From Chromera velia (lineage: Eukaryota > Sar > Chromeraceae): DNA of 23,822 bases. Shown here one piece after another: positions 8,870 to 19,811 of this stretch. Both the position numbers and the translations under genes were made by a program. Below the pieces are notes generated by a model. The model ran no database searches. It worked only from the letters and a program-made list of their open reading frames with translations, and was not told the DNA's origin. The stretch covers positions 1 to 23,822 of the forward strand of contig JAHBMJ010002002.1 of assembly GCA_018398765.1 (NCBI GenBank). The letters are read 5' to 3'. Each line of letters begins with the position of its first letter. Positions within the stretch are counted from its first letter, which is position 1.

Positions 8870-9825
8870 CTTTGCATGCACGACTTTCTCTCTCCCCCCT
8901 CCATGTCTATCTCGGTCTGTCTGTAAGCGCGACTTTCTTTCTTGCTTTCTCTGTCTGTCTGTCTGTCTGTCTGAAGAAAAGAAGCGAGAAGAAGAAACAT
9001 ATAGTCGGTCTCTCTGTCTGCGTGTCTGTGTGTTTGTCAGCCTGAATGCGTCAGGGAGGCATGAACAGAAAACAGCGTTGGATGACAAGAGAGAGACGGG
9101 AGGGGAGGGCAATGGAGGACGGGTGTGGGGGTGCGTGGGGGGGGGGATGGCCTGCTTCCTTCCACTCGATCCACTGCTGGGGGTTCGTTCGTTCGTTCTT
9201 ATGGGGAGGAGGGGGGCGGCGAATCGGTTTTTTTGTTCTGTTGTTGTTGTGGTGTCCTCCGCAGATGGGCAGGCAGCGAGTCGCGTGCCTCTGTTCATTT
9301 CTGCGTGAGTAGTGCAATGGGATTCATTCTACCATCCATCCATCTATCCATCCATCCTTTCTTAGCAGAAAACAGACAAGACGTAAGAGCGGCATTGTAT
9401 TACGGCGCTGTGGTGTGTACCCTCTTCAGTCTAGATGCCTTTCTTCAGTCTTTCTTATGTCCCTCCCTCTAGCTTTGTCTCTTTCTTTCTTTCTTTCTTT
9501 TCTTTCTTTCCCTTTTTGGTTCTTTTTCCCTTCCTTTGGTTTCCTTTAGCAGAAGTGTCGTGGCTGAAGAAAGAAAGTTCCCCCCCCCCTTTCTCTCACT
9601 CAACCCGATCTAGGAGGTCGGAGGTTGACTGCATGGCTTATTTAATCCTGCCGCAAACAGAGCGAACGAATGATGAGTCGATGACAGACAGAGAGAGACC
9701 ATGAAGAACGGGAAGGAAACAGAATTAAGAGAAACCAGATCGAATCAAGAAGAGATAGACAGTTAGGGAATGAGGGAGGAAGCAAGCAAAAAAATGAAAA
9801 TGACTCTTGCCTCTCTTTCCCCGGT
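8870..9825. other. Repeat-rich noncoding spacer
   Basis: Contains TCTG repeats at about 8950-8972, G-rich stretches at 9120-9220, a CATC run at about 9332-9358 and a CTTT tract at about 9478-9530. Open frames on both strands are short and compositionally skewed. No supported exon. Confidence 0.5.
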
Positions 9826-9849
9826 GGTAGGGAGGGAGGGAGAGAGGGA

Positions 9850-10044
9850 GGTATTTTTGACGGAGGAGAGAAAGTCGTGCACTGAACAGAAGAGCTAGAG
9901 GTAGGTAGGGAGGGAGGGAGGTATTTTTGACGGAGGAGAGAAAGTCGTGCACTGAACAGAAGAGCTAGAGGTAGGGAGGGAGGGAGGGAGGGAGGTATTT
10001 TTGACGGAGGAGAGAAAGTCGTGCACTGAACAGAAGAGCTAGAG
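9850..10044. repeat. Minisatellite, three copies of a 51-bp core with GGGA linkers
   Basis: Cores at 9850-9900, 9920-9970 and 9994-10044 are identical by eye, starting GGTATTTTTGACGG and ending AGAGCTAGAG. They are separated by GTAG/GGGA linkers of variable length, giving periods of 70 and 74. Confidence 0.95.
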
Positions 10045-12961
10045 GGAGGGAGGGAGGGACCTATCAGGTCCAGATGAAAAGAAGAAGGTTGATTGTTTGA
10101 TTGACTAATAGCGCATGCGCACCGTGACACAAAGATTGGAAGATGGATTCATGCGTTGGTGCATGGGTGAATGCATAAGAGATGCATGAGCATGTCAGTG
10201 CAAGCGTGTGTCTTTTTAACGGTTTTTTTGCTTGATGGTGAACAAATTGGCCTAAAGAGATTGGCAAAATAGACAGACGTAACGTGCAAGAAGGAAAACA
10301 AATGCATCTCTCTCACAGCTTTGAGGGAGAAGGGGAGAAGGGGTGAGTGAAAGGGGTAACAGAGAAGAGGAAAAGTTTGAATGACAGAACTCGACTCAAT
10401 GCTTGGTTTCGCTCATACATCCTTTGCTTCCTTCCTTCCTTTGTTGTCTCACTTCCTTTTGCATTCGCTTGCCTTTCTTTCTTTCTTTCTTTCTATCTAT
10501 TTTCTTTTTCTTTTTTTTTCCCTTCATTCCTTGCTTCTTTTCTTTCTTCCTCCCCTCCTTTCTCTCCCTCTCTCCGCCTCTCCCTCCAAAGAGTCTCCCA
10601 AACCCGATTTCTGTACCGATTTTTCTTCGGGGGAAGGACACTCACTTACCTGCAGGCAAAGGAAGAGAAGACAGACTCCCACACCCCGACACCCCTCTTA
10701 GGGGAAAAGCAGAGAACAGAAGAGACCGATTGTTTCGTTTTTCCTCTTTCTGGTTCGCTTTCCTTTGATGCCTCGAACGATCGACCTCTTGATCTCCTTA
10801 ACTTGCGCCCGTTGGTCGATCCTTTGAATTCTTTGGGCAACTCGAGCCTCATGATTGGTCTCCTTTTCTACTCGCGAGACGGCTTGATGGCCACATGCAG
10901 GTTTGTGCGGACGGACCGGACGGACGGACGGACAGAGGAAGAGACGTGCGTGCAAATTGGTGGTGGAAAGTAAACAGGCGTGATCGAGACAGGAGACACA
11001 GAGCATGTGTGAATCGATTGAAAGGTTTGGAAAAGGCAAATAAGGTTTTCTCTACGGCACCGTCCAACGGTAGGAACGCTCCTGTCCTGTGTGTGTCGAG
11101 AAGCCAGCTGGCCGCCTCGTTCCTTCAAGGCCTTAATTCCGTCTGCTTGATGGGTTGACCGACGTACAGACAGCGCCTGCATGCATAGATGGAATGTGAA
11201 CACGATACAAAGAGAGTTCGATGAATGATCGACTGATCGAGTGAAAGAAAACATGTCTCTTCCTTCCGTCTTCTTTTCGTCCCTTCTCCTCCCTTCTCTT
11301 CCTTTCTCCCCTGTTATGTTCCCCTGCGTGACCTTGGAAGGCTGTCCGTGCGGGAAAAGAAAGAAAAGAGAAAAAAAAACAAGTCATCTGGTCTGTCGGT
11401 CTGAATTTACCAAGTGGGGGACGCTCGGAGGATCTGGACGTCTATCGAAGAACACAAAAGTAATAGAAAATATAGTTTGCCTACGTCTCCATTGGTTGTG
11501 TTATCAATTGGCCGATGGATCGACAGGCTGTCCTGTCAGTCATGCAGGGAGAAAGGGGCAGAATTCAAGAGAAAAAAAAAGTTCAAGAGGCAACACCCGG
11601 CCGCTGTCGAAAGGACAGCAGGCAATGAGTGCGCGACCAAGGGAGAGAAGAGCAGCTTTCTTCCTTGTCTCCTTTCTTCCTGCCTTCTTAAATACTTCCT
11701 GCCCTCTCTGTTTCTCTTCTTTCTTCCTTCCTTCCTTCTTTCCTCCCTCCCTCCCTTCCTGTCTTCCTGTCGTTCCCTCTTTCTGTCTCTTCCTTCCTTC
11801 CTTCCTTCCTTCCTGCCTGACTGTCTGTCGTCTGTCTGGCTGTCTCTCTTTTTAGTTTTTTCTTTTCTTTCTTTCTCTTCTTTCTTTCGAGAACCGCCCC
11901 GTCCCTCCACAAGAAGCCCCCCTTTCGAACCGAACCACAGCGAGTTCGAAGGAATCAGGAAAAGACAGGAGAAGCGCAAAGGCGCGCGCGCGAGAGAGAG
12001 AGAGAGAGAAGACGCACTTAGTTTTTTTTGACTTGCTAGACAGCTGGGGAAATGCAAGAACCCGAGAAACGAAGTGCGATGAACAGAGAGGCAGGTGAGT
12101 ATCAAACTAGCTGGAAACGAGGAGAAGGAGGGGGACGCCATTTCTTTGAACGGTTCCAGGCAGCCAACAGAGGACAGAAGGGAGAGCAATCGCTGCTTCC
12201 TCCTCCTCTGCGCAAAGCATAAGTCAATCACTCCAAGACCCCAATAGATAGAAAGACGCAAAGACAAGAAGACCAGCGCGCAGAGTTCGATCGAGGCCTG
12301 CAGACATCATGCATCCAACGTCATCCAGTGCAGGCAGAACGGCAAAGCTCGTGCTTTCTCTCGTGCTTTCTTCCTGCCCATTCATGTCTGTCTGTGTTTG
12401 CCAGTGCAGTGCCTGGCTCCAGGGCTCTCTCTCTCTCTCTCTCTCCAGATTCAGAGTCGAGAAGCGTCTGTTTTGTTGCACGCCTGTGCAAGAGAGGCCA
12501 GAAGAACTCCTGCTGCTTTCACTCTTTATGACTTATATTAAAACGACAGTATAAAGCTTGTGTTCATTGCTTCGTGTACGACGTCGTAACGACGGAAGTG
12601 CAATCAGTTTCTATTGACAATCTGCATAGAGATATAAAGTTTAGACTAAACCCGTGCGGTCTATCATTAACTATTTCTTGCTTGGTAATACGTTGTCCAT
12701 GTATGGTTGGCCAGAGCCCTAGAGACACCTCACCGGCTTTAAACAACTTAGATCTAAGATCAAATCAAATCACATGAATTTATACCTTGCACTAGTAATT
12801 AAGTTACACGTAGTCATTGTACATAATCAATGCTCGGATATCTATTAAGTTCGATTAATTGATTGATTGATTGATTGCATGATTGATTGATTTATATATT
12901 CGTCTTTCAAATTAAATTTTTATTGTGAATCACTGAATTACCACATAAAAGCAACATAAAG
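10045..12961. other. Noncoding spacer with pyrimidine tracts; weak exon candidates only
   Basis: Pyrimidine-rich tracts occur at 10420-10590 and 11690-11890, and CT runs at 12426-12452. Open frames at 10347-10973 (plus) and 10646-10852 (minus) look partly coding-like but contradict each other. A short ATG segment with a GTGAGT donor at 12052-12092 could be spliced to 12453. At 12850-12890 there is a GATT repeat. Nothing is firmly supported. Confidence 0.45.
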
Positions 12962-13700
12962 TAAAAGCCCACCGTCGAAAACGATGGCTAACTACGGCGA
13001 ACCTCGATCCGGACCTACGATTAGTCATAACATAAAAACAAAATGTTAAAAAAAAAATGTATTGTTTGAAATAGTTTGAAACTATGTAAGAAACTATTTG
13101 AAACGACAGCTCTAACTACGTCTAACTATAGTTAACACAGTCTTACCACGCAAAAGTAAAATACTTTTATCACAATAATGACTAAGATACATCCATAAGA
13201 TAAAAGTAAAATGTCTAACACAGACCCATAAGGCAAAAAAAAATTTTTTTTCTTAAAAATAACGGCCAGCACAGACCTACAACTACCTACAACGCAAAAG
13301 TAAAATGTCTTCGTCAAAAATGACGGCCAACACAGACCTACAACGCAAAAGCAAAATTTCTTCATCAAAAATGATGGCTAACACAGACCTACAACGTAAA
13401 AGCAAAATTTTTTCGTTAAAAATGATGGCCACCACAGACCTATAACGCAAAAGTAAAATTTCTTCATCAAAAATGATGGCCAACACAGACCCATAAGGCA
13501 AAAACAAAATTTCTTCGTTAAAAATGATGGCCAACTCAGACCTACAACGCAAAAGCAAAATTTCTTCGTCAAAAATGACGGCCACAGACTATGCATGTTA
13601 AAATTTTGATCTATAAAAAAAAAAATGACGGCCAACACAGACCTACAACGTAAAAGCAAAATTTCTTCGTCAAAAGTGACGGCCAACACAGACCCACACG
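12962..13700. repeat. 51-bp satellite array, AT-rich
   Basis: From about 13260 to 13700 the unit repeats at exactly 51 bp: the 'GGCC' landmark recurs at about 13324, 13375, 13426, 13477, 13528, 13579, 13630 and 13681. The unit contains ACACAGACCTACAACGCAAA and a short TTTCTTCGTC segment. Copies before 13260 are more diverged, and related fragments extend back to about 12962. Because 51 is a multiple of three, the minus strand has long open frames with a 17-residue periodic peptide; I treat these as by-products. Confidence 0.9.
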
Positions 13701-14283
13701 AAATCCACGGCCCTCCATAGTACGGTGCCTCGGGCCACTGCGTCCCCAACCGGATCCTACTATCTACATGCTGTGTATACCATGTGTATACCAAATAAGC
13801 TTGTATCGTTTTGTATCGATAATAAAAAACATATATACGTGCTGTACCATATGTTGATCGATGTCGGACTGGAATGTAGATGTATACGCACTCGATCCTC
13901 TCGAAGTCACCTCCCCTGCAATTGTCATGACTTCTTGACTCGCCAGACCACTTCTTGAAGGCACCTTTTGAGACCGAGCATCATACAAGAGAAGAGGCTG
14001 AGGAAGGCAAACACTCCAACAATAGGATAAGTATCAGTTGCCGTCTCTCAATCAGTCTGCCATCGACTGAAGACCCACACACGCTTATCTGCTCCCTCAT
14101 TCCGTCCGCGCTCGCTTTCTTCCCTGGAAACGCCAATCGCAGGGGCTCAAGCTCTTCCAGTTGCCAAACACGGGGCCTTTTCTCTCGACTCACTCCACGG
14201 GTGGGGACTGTTGGCGCGTTCGGCTGAACACGAAGAGGTGACAACAGTAACGAGTGCCGTAGGCGGTATAAACAAAGGAAAGG
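13701..14283. promoter_or_regulatory. Region upstream of the ABCC gene (promoter/5' UTR)
   Basis: About 580 bases between the satellite and the ABCC start. No exon is supported. Open frames here (plus 13955-14227) are short and lack resemblance to transporter sequence. Promoter elements cannot be identified with confidence. Confidence 0.3.
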
Positions 14284-14869
14284 ATGCACGTAGAGGGAAC
14301 AATATGTCCCGAGGGACTCCTCCATCTCTGGGTGGACTCCCGCCATTGGTTTTCCTCCTGCTGCCAGTTGGTAGTCCTTCCTACCTTCGCCCTTGTCTGT
14401 GGGCTGGTGATCCTAGTAGTCGAACTCAGCTTCCTTCTCGACAAACCGAAAGCACGTGGACGGCTGTACAACTACATTGATGTCCTTCGACTGTTGGCTT
14501 ATGCGCTTTTTGGTTTTGGGCCCCTCGGATTGGTCCTTCTGGGCAACCACATTGCTGTGGACATCGGGGTTGACTGCGACCATGTGTACTTTCTTTGCAT
14601 GGTCCTCGGGTTCTCCCTGATCTCCTCCTTCGTTCTGCACCTGGAAGTTCTGAAGGGGGTGCGGGAGAATGCGCTGTCGCAGTGTCTGTGGATCTGCTGG
14701 CTGGTCCCGTTGGGTATCGCTGGGGTGTTGCCCATAAAGGCCATCGTACAGGAGGTGGAGCCTGAGGGGGTCCCTGTGATCATCGGGCTCTCCTTCCAGG
14801 ACTTTGGAACGATCCTGGCTCTCCTGATGGGGGTCGTGAGCGGGCTGATGACATCCGTGTTCCGTGCCG
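14284..14869 (+). CDS. ABCC exon 1 (TMD0)
   Basis: Residues 1-195 plus one base. Five hydrophobic segments, for example [18 protein letters not shown] and [17 protein letters not shown], form the extra N-terminal domain typical of long MRPs. The donor is GTGGGT in phase 1; unspliced, the frame stops at TAG 14875-14877. Confidence 0.85.
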
Positions 14870-14882
14870 GTGGGTAGACCGA

Positions 14883-14925
<43 letters not shown>

Positions 14926-15540
14926 CCGCCCCCCCTGCTCGTCGACACTCACTCACTCACTCACTCACTCGCTCGCTCACTCACTCACTCACTCACTCAC
15001 TCACTCACTCTTCCAAGAGAAGGGGGGAGGCAAATAAATGCAGAGAGAATCAGAGAGAATCACGGTTGCAAGGCCTTTTCCCTCCGTCTCGACGAAGGTC
15101 TCTTGACGTGGTCTTTACAAGGCTCTAGATTTGCTTCACAGACTGAGAAGGCAGTATCTCTTTCTCTATCCTTTTTCTCTGCCTTTCTCTCAAAGTAGAA
15201 ACACGGACAGACTGACAGACGGACAGAAAGGCAGACTGTATGGCTTCTTCTTCTCGTTTTCTGTCTTTTGTCTTTCAATCACACAACAAACAGAAAAGGC
15301 AAGCAGCATCCGGACAATCAAAGAAACCACGGACAGTCAGAAACGCGGCAGGGGGTCCAAAGACTCAAACGCCCAATGCGTCTGCTCTTCCGATGCATTT
15401 TCACGTGAATGGTCTCTTGAAGTCACACGCTACTCATCACTTCCACATGTCAAGAAAGGAAAATCGTAAAGAGGAAAATGCTCAGAGCAAAAATATATTG
15501 ACAGACAGACAGACAGGCAGGCAGGCAGACAGACACACAC

Positions 15541-15579
<39 letters not shown>

Positions 15580-15583
15580 CACA

Positions 15584-15654
<71 letters not shown>

Positions 15655-15688
15655 CACACACACACACACACACACACACCACACACAC

Positions 15689-15726
<38 letters not shown>

Positions 15727-18410
15727 CACACACACACACACACACACACACACCACACAGACACCCACACGGACAGACAGACAGAGAATTCCAAGACCAG
15801 GCCTGATGATGAGAAAACACCAAACGCCTCTCCTTTCTCCTTGACCTAGTGGTCTCTCCTCCCCTCCGCCTCTTGTCTCCACACAGCGATTGATTGCATG
15901 TTGAAAGAATGCGTGCCTATAAATATACAAACAAATCACCCCCTCCCTGCGCACCTTCGTTCAGGGAGAGGAGGCACGGTACACCCCCTCGAGGCCCCCC
16001 TGATCACTCAACACCTGGATTTGTTTTCATACAATATGTATAATATGCATAATACATGCAGGTAGAGGAGGCACAGTACACCCCCTCGAGGCCCCCCTGA
16101 TCACTCAACACCTAGAGCTGGACGGTTCCATCTCCCCCCGTCACTTCCCCACCTCCACCCGCTCCTCCTCCTCTCTAGCCCTCGAGGAAGGGAGAGGGGA
16201 GGGCGGAGAGCCTCCTCCCCTGGCGGAGCTGGAAGCGGGAATTCTATCCATTCTCACCTTCAGCTGGCTCAACCAAATCATGGCCCTTGGACGGAGACGG
16301 CCCCTACAGCAGGGAGACCTCCCCGAGGTTCACCCAGGGGACACCGCAGCTGCGTGCTCGGAGAGATTCCTGATCCACTGGAGGGTCGGTTGGTCGGTCG
16401 GTTCGCCGGGCGGGCAGAAAGCCTGCAGGAAGTGTTTTGCATTCATTCATCCATGCACAGAGAAATAAATGCATCCATCATGCAGACGTATACAGATGAA
16501 CACATACGTAGGCACCATACCCGTGCTCTCTCGGCCAGATTTCTTCGATCATTCTCCATGCATGCACGGGAGGGAGGATAGGGGGGGATCAGGAGAGGAG
16601 GGCCCTCCGCATGATGCGGTGTTTGGTTTGGTTGGGGTTGGTTGGGATGCACGGAGGGAGGGAGGGAGGGAGGGAGGGAGTGCGATGAGGGATTGTTAGT
16701 GCCTTCCTTCAGCGCGGTACGTCATTCAGGTTCTCTCTCGTTGTTCTTCAAGAATCAGAGTCATGAATTTAGGTGTGCATGCGTGGTGTGGAGAAAGTGA
16801 AGGAACAGTCGACATGCAGACAACCTCAGAAGGTGAGTGAATCAACTGTGCACGGTGCTTAGTGATTCCGTGTTAAGTGTTCGTGTGTCCGTCTGTCTCC
16901 CTGTATCTCTCTCTGTCTCTATCTTATGAAAGAAAAAAGAAAAAAAGAAGTGATACAGTCTATGTCTTTTCTGTCTGTGTGTGTCTGTCTGTCTGTGCAG
17001 GAGGAAGTGAGGATTTGGAGAGGAGAGAAGCCGGGGAAGGTCTCTCTGACTCGGGCTCTCCGCAAGGCCTTCCAAGTCCATTTCTGGATTAGCGCTTTGT
17101 TCAAGCTGGTCAACGATCTGACTACCTTTCTCTCCCCCGTCCTGCTGGAGAGAATCCTTGTTTATCTGAAGAACACTAGAGACCCCGAAAAGAGAGAGGC
17201 ATGGTCCGTCAGTCCGTGCGGCATTCGATGAAGTAATGTTTTAAAGGAAGAGGTCTTTCCTTCCTTTTATTTCTGTGCATGCCCGTCTGTCTGTTCATTT
17301 ACCTTCCTTTTGGCCTCCATCCCTGCCTACCCATCGGTTTGTGTGAAAGCCATTCGTCACGGTCAGGCACGCAGCGATGTGTCTGTCTGGATTTGATTTG
17401 CTCTTCGATCATGATTCTTTTTTATTCAAATCACCCACCGACCCTGGGTGTGGGTAGGGTACGCGTGCATTTGTTTTTCTGTATGTATGTATGTATGTAT
17501 GTACGAAAATGAGTGCGTGGGTGTGCAGGTACGTAGGGTACGCGTGCGTGGTTGCGATGTTCTTCTCTGCGACCGTCCAGACTTTCGCATTGCATCAATA
17601 CTTCCACAGGTTGGTGGGCGGGAACTTTGTAGGAAAAAAAAAAATCTGGATGTTGTTTCTCTTGCGATTCTTAGGATCTCTCCGCTTTGCCACTTTAAAG
17701 CTCCTCACGGCAGAGGATGGAGAGCTCCTCTCAGCACTCACTGTGCTTCCAGGCCCGCCAGTAGCACCGCGCCAACCGTGCAGGAACAATTAAGGAGAGA
17801 GTGGCACTAGCTGTGTGATTACCCAGATTCTGCCCCTGGCAAGTCCTTTTCATCTGGATCTGGATGTGCGAATTCGTGTGCTGCCCCTGCCTGCAACATA
17901 TCTGTCTGTATTGAATGCAGACCTGCAGGACTCTCTCAAGACACCAACGCCACTCAAAGAAACGCCCCTCTCCCCCCCTTTCCCCTGCCTGCCTGCCTGT
18001 GCAGATGCTACAGACTGGGGATTCACCTGAAAGCTGCAGTGACAACAGAGGTCAGTCAGTCAGTCAGTCAGATGGTCCGACGGATGGCAAGGATGTGCAG
18101 TTGAGGAACAAAAGTGACGGACCAGAAGTCGTAGAGAGCTGCTTTAAAAATGTGTGTGGGAGCGGGTGTGTGTCTCCTCTTGAGACAATGCCTTTTTGTT
18201 TTTTTTTGTTGAGCTATGGGTCTGTGTCTGTCTGAAGATCGTACGGCAGAGTGAAGTCCTTAGTGAGATCGCATTCTTTTGTTTTAAGATCAGATTTCAA
18301 GCTTGAAAGAAACTCGAGCAGGCAGACAACAGTCCCTCGTGCACAAGCTGGCTGCCGTCCCAATGGCTTGAAGCCCTTGTTTCTCTCTCCCAGCCGAGAA
18401 ACGAAGCGAG

Positions 18411-18463
<53 letters not shown>

Positions 18464-19324
18464 CGTGAAAGAAACCAGCAGAGGCAAACGGAAGGTAAAC
18501 GAGACATGTTTGATCACTTCCTCTTCTCCTCTCGGTTCCTCTCTCCCCTCCCCTCCCCTCTCCTCCCCCAGGTCTACCGAAAGTCCCTCCGCATCGCTTC
18601 AGGCATGGCGGGGAAACCGCAAGAGCAGCAGAGCCCCAAGACGAAGGGAGAAGACGACGGAGAGAAAGGAACCCCAAAGTCACCACCCAAAGGAGCCGTA
18701 GCAGTCTCTGCCTCCTCAGGTGCCCTGGCCTCTTCCTCCTCTTCCTCTTCCTCATCCACGACGCAACTTCAGGAGGGGGGGAAGGAGAAGCCGAAAGAGA
18801 AAGAGAAGGGGAGTGCCGGAAAGTCGACGGGAGAGATTGTGAATCTAATGAGTGTGGACGGGCAGAGGCTTCAAGACCTCATGAGTTATTTCCACACGCT
18901 CTGGTCCGGACCTCTCCAGGTCTGTGTGTGTGTGTGTGTGTGTGGCCGTTGTTGGGGTTGCGAGGGGTGCAAAGGGTCAGATTGTTGTGGCCCGCGTCAG
19001 GTTTTGGGAGCTGTGCGATTTCCCTTGCTCATTTTGTCTGCGTTGTCCGGGATTGACGTTTTGTTGAGGTCGTGCGCGAATTTTCCAGAAGGAAGGGTAG
19101 ACCTGACCATCCCTTTTCCTCCCTCGGCACTCAAGGCAATTCGATCAGACATCCTCTCTCTCTCTTTCCCTTCCCCTTTCCCCCGCCCCTTCTCTCTTTC
19201 TGCCTCCGTTTCTGGCACGCAATCCAGTTTGTCTTTTTCCTTCCCTGCCATACGTCTCGGCTGTCTATTAGTGCTCTTCCTGACTGTTTACTGTGGACAC
19301 ATCACACACACACACACACACACA

Positions 19325-19363
<39 letters not shown>

Positions 19364-19755
19364 AATGTCTCCTCTGATGCACATCTACGGTCTATCTCTG
19401 GGGGTTGTATGTATGAGCACAATTATAGCTGTTTTTTTATCTGCGTGTCTCTCTCCCATTTGTGCAGATCACGCTCTCGTTGGTGCTCCTCTGGAGACAT
19501 GTGGGGGTTGCCGTGCTGGCGGGTGCAGGCATCATGGCTCTCAGCATTCCGCTCACTCGTCAGTCAGTCAGTCAGTCAGCCACCTCACTTGGATGCAAGG
19601 ACATCTCCAGACAGGCACAGGGATCGGCACCCCATGAAGGTCGTTGTTGCCCGTCTGGCGGGATTGCTGTGAAAGGGAACTGAGAGCTAAGGTTGTGAGA
19701 CCACACCCGTTCTCGTGTGCACGGTCCTTTATGGGTTCGCTTCTCTCCCCCCCTC

Positions 19756-19811
<56 letters not shown>

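Noticed and set aside
9046-9317. Several overlapping frames in a G-rich stretch
   Set aside because: Compositional artefacts in both strands.
11536-12267. 243-codon minus-strand frame
   Set aside because: Lys/Arg/Glu-rich translation of pyrimidine tracts, with no splice or family support.
12564-12777. Overlapping 60- and 67-codon frames on both strands
   Set aside because: No recognisable motif and no splice support; neither strand is favoured.
12962-13700. CRISPR array
   Set aside because: Repeats are tandem with no unique spacers, and the setting is eukaryotic.
13132-13794. Minus-strand repeat protein of 17-residue units
   Set aside because: All three minus frames stay open because the satellite unit is 51 bp; no start, splice or promoter support. 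Kept only as a satellite.
15240-15954. Long Thr/His or Val/Cys frames
   Set aside because: Translation of CA/GT repeats in ABCC intron 1.
18251-19672. Single 473-codon open frame
   Set aside because: It reads through introns 5 and 6; only 18572-18919 in it is exonic.
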